A stretch of DNA of 40,232 nucleotides from a bacterium (GTDB lineage Bacteria; Fidelibacterota; UBA2242), in the NCBI GenBank assembly GCA_018824205.1, contig JAHJGX010000056.1, positions 1 through 40,232 on the forward strand, given 5' to 3'. Of this stretch, positions 34,882 through 40,232 are shown in pieces. The position numbers were made by a program, and so were the translations under genes. The notes beneath the pieces were generated by a model that saw nothing but the letters and a program-made list of their open reading frames with translations, was not told the origin of the DNA and did no database searches. Within the stretch, counting starts at the first letter, position 1; the number at the start of each line of letters is the position of its first letter.

Positions 34882-34915
34882 AAAAGCCCGGTGATCAACA
34901 CCGGGCTTTTCTTTG
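34882..34915 (+). terminator. Strong terminator, probably of the displaced subtilisin gene
   Basis: AAAAGCCCGGTG at 34882-34893 pairs perfectly with CACCGGGCTTTT at 34899-34910 (12 base pairs, loop ATCAA), with a T-rich tail. It lies outside the IS. Removing the IS would place it about 30 bases after the subtilisin stop, so it is most simply that gene's own terminator. Confidence 0.88.
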
Positions 34916-35015
34916 TAATATTAAGGCAAGCATTCTGATCAGATTTTACATCAACGTCAATGTATAGAACCGGACAATAAAACTGAAGACAAAATTATAA
35001 TATTTGGTCAGATAC

Positions 35016-35044
35016 TTGACAAACCTTCCCAAAATAGCTACATT
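35016..35044 (+). promoter_or_regulatory. Promoter of the second subtilisin gene
   Basis: TTGACA at 35016-35021, 17-base spacer, TACATT at 35039-35044. A diverged duplicate lies at 39563-39591 before the truncated copy, which supports its functional role by conservation. Confidence 0.65.
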
Positions 35045-35061
35045 AAATTAAAATAAACTGT

Positions 35062-35078
35062 CAGAGAGTAATTCTCTG
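35062..35078 (+). promoter_or_regulatory. Leader hairpin conserved between two gene copies
   Basis: CAGAGAGTAATTCTCTG: 6-base arms around GTAAT, about 12 bases downstream of the expected transcription start. The same palindrome with one changed arm base is at 39609-39625. It could stabilise the mRNA 5' end or be an operator. Confidence 0.5.
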
Positions 35079-36970
35079 GAAAGGTAGTTGAGAAAATGAG
35101 GTTAATATGAAAAGGAAATCCTTGATTTTTCTTGCTGCAATTATCTGCTTTGTCGGATTAATTGCAAAGCCGTCTTATCGCAAAGGTGAGTTAATACTAC
35201 ACTTAGATTTTCCTATAGAAATCGAATCCAACAGGAATGGTATTCCCAGAACGAATAATGATCAGATCAATGAAATTGCTGAAAGATACGGATTTAGAAA
35301 AATGAACAGAATCCCGTTGAGGAATGTTTCAGGATCGGATTATTTTTACCATATTGATTTTGATACAACTCAAGATTTAAGGGAAATAATCAATAAACTC
35401 AAACAACTGCCGGATGTTCTGTCTGTTGAACCGAATTATTTATTTGAACTTCACGCGTTTGATCCATATTTTCCTTTGCAATGGGCGTTAACAAAAATTC
35501 AGGTAACATCAGCATGGAATATTGAAAGTGGTGATGAAGCAATAAAGATTGCTGTATTGGATGGAGGCGTTGACTATTATAATTCAAATCCGCATCCAGA
35601 CTTGAAGAACAATTTGATAAATTATAGCGGAAATTGGGGGATAAACCTGGTAAATCCCGGGGACCAACCAATAGACGTACTAGGTCATGGTACCCATGTA
35701 TTAGGGATAATTGGCGCTGTAAGGGGTAACAATATTGGAATTGCTGGGATGGCAAATATTTCACTATTAAATATTAAAGTGACTGATTATGGTACAATAC
35801 CGATGGAAATCGCGGCGATAGGAATTGATACTGCTGTTGCTTTGGGTGCAAGTGTAATAAATATGAGTTTCGGTTACATGTATAATGATGAAACCCCCGG
35901 TGTTTTTGATGATTTTGATCTATTGTGTTCAGCAATACAGAATGCCTATAGTGAAGATGTTGTTTTAGTCGCATCAGTAGGAAATAATGGAGAGGACCTT
36001 ACTGGATTAGCAGATTCTCTACAAATGTATCCGGCTTTTTTCCCTGAAGTAATCTCGGTTTGTGCGACCGACCAAAATGATATTAAAGGTGGATATTCAA
36101 ATTATGCTGACTGGATTGATGTGGCAGCCCCGGGAGGATATGGATATACTTTAAATAGTGATGATATATATTTAACAATCCCAAGATATTATGTTGATTA
36201 TGAAAGGATACATCCTAATGATTGGTCGAGAGAATATGGTTATCTATGGGGAACTTCAATGGCTGCACCTCATGTTTCCGGTTTAGCTGGGTTAATTTTA
36301 TCTTATGAACCCAATATACCGCCAGATGCAGTTAAAGAAATTATTAAGCAGACAGCAGATGATATCAGTAACCAAAATTCAGGACAGTTATGGTTTGGTA
36401 AAATTGGTGCAGGTAGAATAAACGCATATTCTGCTCTTCAGTTATTACAAAACCCACCATCGACACCAACAGGCTTCACCAGTTCAAATTCAGGGGGTCA
36501 TCCCCGTATATATTGGAATAAAAATACTGAGGCGGATGTAAAAGAATATAAAGTAAAACGAGTTCTTTATAACTGGATCGGACTGCCTTTTAAATGGGAG
36601 ACATTGACATCTTATTTTACAACTTCCGATACATTTTACCAGGATAATTCGTTTACGATAGGATCGGATAATGATAAAGTATATTATAGCGTATGTGCCG
36701 TTGATTATTGCGGTAATTCATCAAGTTATACATCGAGTATTATGTATCAAGGTACGCCTCCTTTGTGGAAAACATCAATAGTTGAAAATGATACAATTAT
36801 TTATTGTGAACCTGATTTAGATGGTACTATTTTTTCATACGAATATGATCCAGATACTTTTTTTGTTAGTGTTAATAATTTATATCTCCTTGCTGGAGAT
36901 GATGATAATAATCAGACAGCATCTATTTCTTTTCATTCTTATGTATCTTTTGATATTTCAGTATTTAAAC

Positions 36971-36976
36971 TAAATA
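36971..36976. repeat. Target-site duplication, left copy (TAAATA)
   Basis: TAAATA at 36971-36976 matches TAAATA at 38726-38731 on the other side of the IS. The repeat can be read as up to eight bases (CTAAATAG) because the ends share C and G, but six fits the symmetric GGG/CCC ends and restores the protease reading frame exactly. Confidence 0.85.
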
Positions 36977-37052
36977 GGGTCTCCTGAAAAAGTATCTAAT
37001 ATATTGTAAATACAGTTATTTATATCTTGATTATTTGGGAATAAATGCATAG

Positions 37053-37111
37053 ATTTAGGGCGATTTTTATCAAAACCCTTGCATCTGTTAAATCAATCAG
37101 GAGCCCTAAAT
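37053..37111 (+). promoter_or_regulatory. Inverted repeat covering the transposase start
   Basis: ATTTAGGGC at 37053-37061 is perfectly complementary to GCCCTAAAT at 37103-37111, which lies right after the AGGAG ribosome site and includes the first two bases of the ATG at 37110. In mRNA from an outside promoter the start would be buried in a 9-pair stem. Confidence 0.5.
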
Positions 37112-38706
37112 GATCAATTTTGACGATCCCAATCAAACCGAGATAGTTGATTTTGTACTGCCCTTTTCCGGACGTCTGAATCCCAAAAACAAATGGGTCC
37201 GTCTGGCCAGGATGATTCCCTGGGAAGAACTGGCTGGTAGATATACCAGGAAAATGTGTAAAGATTTCGGACGTCTGTCGATCAAACCCAGGGTAGCGAT
37301 TGGCGCTTTGATTATCAAGCATTACAAGCAAATGAGTGATGAAGACACGATTCAGGACATTCAGGAAAACCCTTATCTCCCCCAAAGGGATCCCTTCGGG
37401 ACAATACTTTTTAGGTTATACCAGTTATCAGTTGAAGCCCTGCTTTGATCCTTCGCTATTTGTGACCATCCGAAAACGGATATCTGCCCGGGCAATTGAA
37501 GCAATTAACGAGGTATTCGTCCTAAAGGTTAAAGAATTGATGACAATTGAAACCAAGAAAAAGCGTTCCCGAAAGCCCCCGAAGTCCAAAACGGGCGATG
37601 GTCATCAAACAACACTACCAGGAATTACCGAGACAACGAATAAAGGTAAACTGATTGTTGATGCCACGATTGCTCCGTCAAACATCAAATATCCGACGGA
37701 TTTGGATTTACTCAATGATTCTCGTGAGATCAGCGAGCAATTGATAGACAAGTTGTATTCGAATGGTCAATATGGACAGAAGCCAAGGACTTATCGTCGC
37801 TTAGCGCGCAGGGATTATCTGCATATTATCAAGAAGAAACGTAAGAGTAAAAAGTGTCTTCGTAACGGGATACGGAAGCAGATCCAATATTTGCGGCGGA
37901 ATTTATTGCATATTGATACAATGTTGGCAAAAGTCAGGGAACATCCGGAAACGCTCAGCCGTCGTGAACTGGATTTACTCAATGTCATTCGTAAAATCCA
38001 CCTTCAGCAGCAGGAGATGTACGCTAATAAAAGTCATACTGTCAAGGATCGGATCGTGAGTATTCATCAGCCTTACATTCGCCCGATGGTTAGAGGGAAG
38101 GCCAACGCCGATGTGGAGTTTGGCGCCAAAACATCATTGAGCGTAGTAGATAAATTTCTCTTTTTGGATCATCTGAGATGGGATGCGTATAATGAGAATA
38201 TTGATTTGATAACCCAGGTCAACAAATACAGACAACGATTTGGATATTTTCCGGCGGTTGTGATTGCGGATGGCATATACGGGACTCATGCTAATCGTCA
38301 ATACCTGAAAGAGCATGGCATTCGATTTTTTCCATCGGGAACTCCTGTTGGAGCCGGGAAAAAGTTAGGTCGTCCTCCAAAGGAGGTTGATGATGTGTTC
38401 AGAGAGATGGAACGATTGAGAAAACTGGAGCAAGGTGAAAGAAACGAGGTTGAGGGAAAGATCGGAACAGCCAAGACTCGCTATGGATTAGGGAAAGTGA
38501 TGACAAAGACTGAAATAACGAGCGAAAACTGGATCGCGATGGCGATTTTCTCGATGAATATGGCGACCGCATTGCGCTTGTCCGCCAAACAGGCGGGGCG
38601 GCTTTTACTGTCTCTATTATATTGGCTGAAAAGTTGGACGAAAATCGTAATAAATTTGAGTATGATAAATTGTAATCCGAAAACAGTACCGGTTATCAGC
38701 GGATAA
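37110..38706 (+). pseudogene. IS5-like transposase, frame broken by a small insertion
   Basis: DDE transposase of the IS4/IS5 superfamily. The N-terminal part (37110 on; AGGAG at 37100) has the typical WVRLARMIPWEEL and ALIIKHYKQMSDEDTIQDI region through ENPYL. The sequence then needs QYFLGY, which is present but one frame over, after 22 extra bases at 37380-37401. The rest to 38706 carries FDPSLFVTIRKRI, first Asp in LIVDATIAPSNIKYPTD, second Asp in VVIADGIYGTHANRQYL, and Glu in RNEVEGKIGTAKTRYGL: a complete catalytic triad. Without the insertion the protein would be about 524 residues. The stop lies two bases before the right inverted repeat. An ATG at 37336 in the second frame could start a truncated protein with the whole DDE domain. 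Confidence 0.83.
37380..37401. repeat. 22-base palindromic insertion in the transposase gene
   Basis: The core CCCAAAGGGATCCCTTCGGG (37381-37400) is a near-perfect palindrome (9 of 10 pairs). It separates the codons for ENPYL and QYFLGY, which are adjacent in related transposases, and shifts the frame by one. Exact borders could move by a base or two. Confidence 0.65.
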
Positions 38707-38725
38707 TGACTTTTTCAGGAAGCCC

Positions 38726-38731
38726 TAAATA
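38726..38731. repeat. Target-site duplication, right copy (TAAATA)
   Basis: Partner of 36971-36976, directly after the right inverted repeat of the IS5-like element. Confidence 0.85.
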
Positions 38732-39484
38732 GTAATATTATTTCAGCAGTTTTAAAAATATGTCAAGAACAATCTTTTGGAGATGGCGTTCTGGGTGAAT
38801 ACCCGGTGCTCATGGTTGACGGTGATACGACTTACTGTACCGTTTCTCATATTATCTATGGTGACAGTCTTCAGGGATTTCACTGGTTCGTCGGCGATGA
38901 GGGTGATTCACTGACCCTGGAATCCAATATCGGTTATATATCTACAACGCCGGAAGTCGGATTTCGCGAATTGGATGTGGCCCAACAGGTAATCGATGAT
39001 ATTTCGAATAATCGGCAACACAGCCAGTATCGACTGGCTTTTCCGATTCGAGCCGACCATGACTATCGTTTCGATCGTCTTAGTTTTTATTCCTCCAATT
39101 CAGACAGTCAGCAGTACTGGCCGCGGCTGGAGATCAGTTATCAGACGATAGCGGTGCATCAGGAGCCGGTTGAGGAACTTCCCACAGAATTTTATCTTTT
39201 TACGAATTACCCCAATCCCTTTAATGCTGCAACGACGATCAGATATGAAATACCCGAAACCTGCCCTGTAATATTATCAATCTATGATATTAGAGGACGA
39301 TTGGTAGAGATACTGGAAAACACAACCCGACAACCGGGTAAATATTCCGTGACCTGGAATGCTTCGAATGTCAGTTCGGGAGTATATCTCTGTCGGATTC
39401 AATCGGGGGATTTTCAGCAGATCCGGAAATGCTTGTTTGTGAAGTAATGAAAGGGAATTATAAAACGGGCCGACCCGGCTCTAC

Positions 39485-39529
39485 TTCGTCCCGCCAGGCA
39501 TGTGATGGTCGGGACGAACACTATTTTTT
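39485..39529 (+). terminator. Probable terminator of the second subtilisin gene
   Basis: TTCGTCCCG at 39485-39493 pairs with CGGGACGAA at 39510-39518 (9 pairs), extended by CCA/TGG past a one-base bulge, loop of nine. A run of six T begins at 39524, five bases after the stem, a little far for an ideal terminator. It lies 38 bases after the protease stop codon. Confidence 0.6.
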
Positions 39530-39562
39530 ATGACGGTGAAACCGGAGGCATTGTTCTGTCGC

Positions 39563-39591
39563 TTGACAAAGTTTTCCTCAATTACTATATT
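39563..39591 (+). promoter_or_regulatory. Duplicated promoter of the truncated protease copy
   Basis: TTGACA at 39563-39568, 17-base spacer, TATATT at 39586-39591. Same spacing and position as the promoter at 35016, followed by the same leader palindrome and ribosome site, so the truncated copy may still be transcribed. Confidence 0.6.
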
Positions 39592-39608
39592 GAATTAACA
39601 TAAGCTGT

Positions 39609-39625
39609 TAGAGAGTAATTCTCTG
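39609..39625 (+). promoter_or_regulatory. Leader hairpin, second copy
   Basis: TAGAGAGTAATTCTCTG, 5 paired bases per arm. It matches 35062-35078 except for the first base, which shortens the stem by one pair. Confidence 0.45.
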
Positions 39626-39653
39626 GAAATGTAGTTGAGAAAACGAGGTTAAT

Positions 39654-40170
39654 ATGAAAAGGAAATCCTTGATTTTTCTTGCTGCAATTATCGGCTCTGT
39701 CGGACTGTTTGCAAAACCATTCTCTCAGGATAATTCGGTTACGATAGGATCGGATAATGACAAAGTATATTATAGTATTTGCGCTCTTGATTATTGCGGT
39801 AATTCATCAAGTTATACATCGAGTATTATGTATCAAGGTACGTCTCCTTTGTGGAAAACATCAATCGTTGAAAATGATACAATTATATATAGTGAATCTG
39901 ATTTAGATGGAGATATTCAAACATTACACACTGAAAGTGATGATTATTGGGTAAGAATAAGCGGTCAAAGAATACTTGTTGGAGATGATGAAACAAATCA
40001 ACATATAGATCAACATGCATACCGCTCTTATCTTTCTTTTAATATTTCGTCATTTGAATCTGACAATAAAATAATATCTGCTGTATTAAAAATATGGCAC
40101 TTCCGGTTTTAGTGTGGAATCATATCCAAGCCACCTAAGTGAAACAGGATTGCAATTCGGTAATTATTGA
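39654..40170 (+). pseudogene. Truncated copy of the second subtilisin gene
   Basis: Begins with the same signal peptide as the gene at 35107 (MKRKSLIFLAAII, then AKP) and jumps after about 23 residues to the segment that is 1.5 kb downstream there (QDNSVTIGSDNDKVYYSI, CGNSSSYTSSIMYQGT). Prodomain and the whole catalytic domain are missing, and the join is in frame. The open frame ends at 40112 (152 residues). Reading one base on at 40093 continues the resemblance for about 25 codons (GFSVESYPS against GVLGEYPV) to a stop at 40168-40170, so there is also a probable frameshift. No sorting domain follows before the window ends; 40171-40232 shows nothing recognisable. It may still make a small secreted peptide, but a decaying duplicate is the simplest reading. 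Confidence 0.78.
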
Positions 40171-40232
40171 AATCCCGAAAACCTCTGGCGATGGATTTGA
40201 TTTGTTGTATCTTTGAGTTCAAACCTTCTGCA

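Larger units (their letters stand above)
36977..38725 (+). mobile_element. IS5-like insertion sequence inside a protease gene
   Basis: A 1749-base element with 17-base terminal inverted repeats: GGGTCTCCTGAAAAAGT at 36977-36993 against the complement of 38709-38725 (15 of 17 match), and TAAATA target duplication. It carries one DDE transposase with a broken frame (37110-38706), a start-codon hairpin (37053-37111) and a 22-base palindromic insertion (37380-37401). Inserted in the sense direction. Confidence 0.88.
35107..39447 (+). pseudogene. Subtilisin-like (S8) protease gene interrupted by an IS
   Basis: Coding parts are 35107-36976 and 38732-39447; joined they give an unbroken 861-residue frame. 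Signal peptide KSLIFLAAIICFVGLIA; prodomain to about 130 (VLSVEPNYLFELH). Triad present: Asp152 (AVLDGGVD, with Gly where Thr/Ser is usual), His194 (GHGTHVLG), Ser384 (GTSMAAPHVSG). A fibronectin-III-like domain follows (about 455-555), then a DNRLRE-like beta domain (YVSFDIS, NIISAVLK, WPRLEISY), where the IS lies, and a T9SS sorting domain (NYPNPFNAA to CLFVK). As it stands the first 626 residues, with protease but without CTD, could still be made; export would reach the periplasm but T9SS release would fail (inference). The gene is AT-rich compared with the first subtilisin and not a close copy of it. Confidence 0.87.

Noticed and set aside
35107-40170. CRISPR array or phage-related repeats in the repeat-rich right third
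   Set aside because: Repeats here are explained by IS ends, target duplications and one gene-scale duplication; there are no regularly spaced short repeats.

Overview
The window reads as chromosome of a Gram-negative bacterium of the Fibrobacteres-Chlorobi-Bacteroidetes (FCB) side of the tree, plausibly a Calditrichota, Marinimicrobia, KSB1 or Ignavibacteria-like lineage. I cannot place it more precisely by reading alone. Evidence: TonB-dependent receptors with carboxypeptidase-regulatory N-domains, a PorV/PorQ-family outer-membrane protein, and large secreted proteins ending in the C-terminal sorting domain (CTD) of the type IX secretion system (T9SS), recognised by YPNPFN near its start and a terminal LK. 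Genes are preceded by strong AGGAGG-like ribosome sites and some by sigma70-like TTGACA/TATATT promoters. No rRNA, tRNA or CRISPR was seen.

Layout. (1) 1-3631: an AT-rich pair, a TonB-dependent receptor and a lipoprotein. (2) 3976-19125: a six-gene operon with promoter, long leader and strong terminator: TonB receptor, secreted protein 'B', PorV-like protein, secreted protein 'C', TPR lipoprotein, secreted protein 'D'. Gaps between its genes are 11-51 bases. (3) 19169-27521: a second unit with its own hairpin and promoter, carrying D' (paralog of D) and a 1637-residue protein that fuses a C paralog to a B paralog. (4) 27602-28870, minus strand: secreted M28 peptidase with an intact metal site and a CTD. 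(5) 29050-34915: a secreted subtilisin-like protease with intact triad. An IS1182-family element lies between its stop codon and its terminator. (6) 35016-39447: a second subtilisin-like protease gene broken by an IS5-like element; removing the element and one 6-base target repeat restores a continuous 861-residue reading frame. (7) 39563-40170: a partial copy of that gene (promoter, leader, signal peptide, then a late segment) that has lost the catalytic domain.

How the parts may work together (inference): regions 2 and 3 look like a surface or secretion module. A TonB receptor and a dedicated PorV-like protein are co-expressed with very large cell-surface cargo, and fusion of B and C domains in region 3 suggests these two proteins work in one complex. 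C and its paralog carry what looks like a metallopeptidase domain whose zinc-binding/catalytic motif is gone, so they are probably binding or structural proteins rather than enzymes. The enzymes of the window are the M28 peptidase and the intact subtilisin. The right third is a zone of IS invasion and gene decay.
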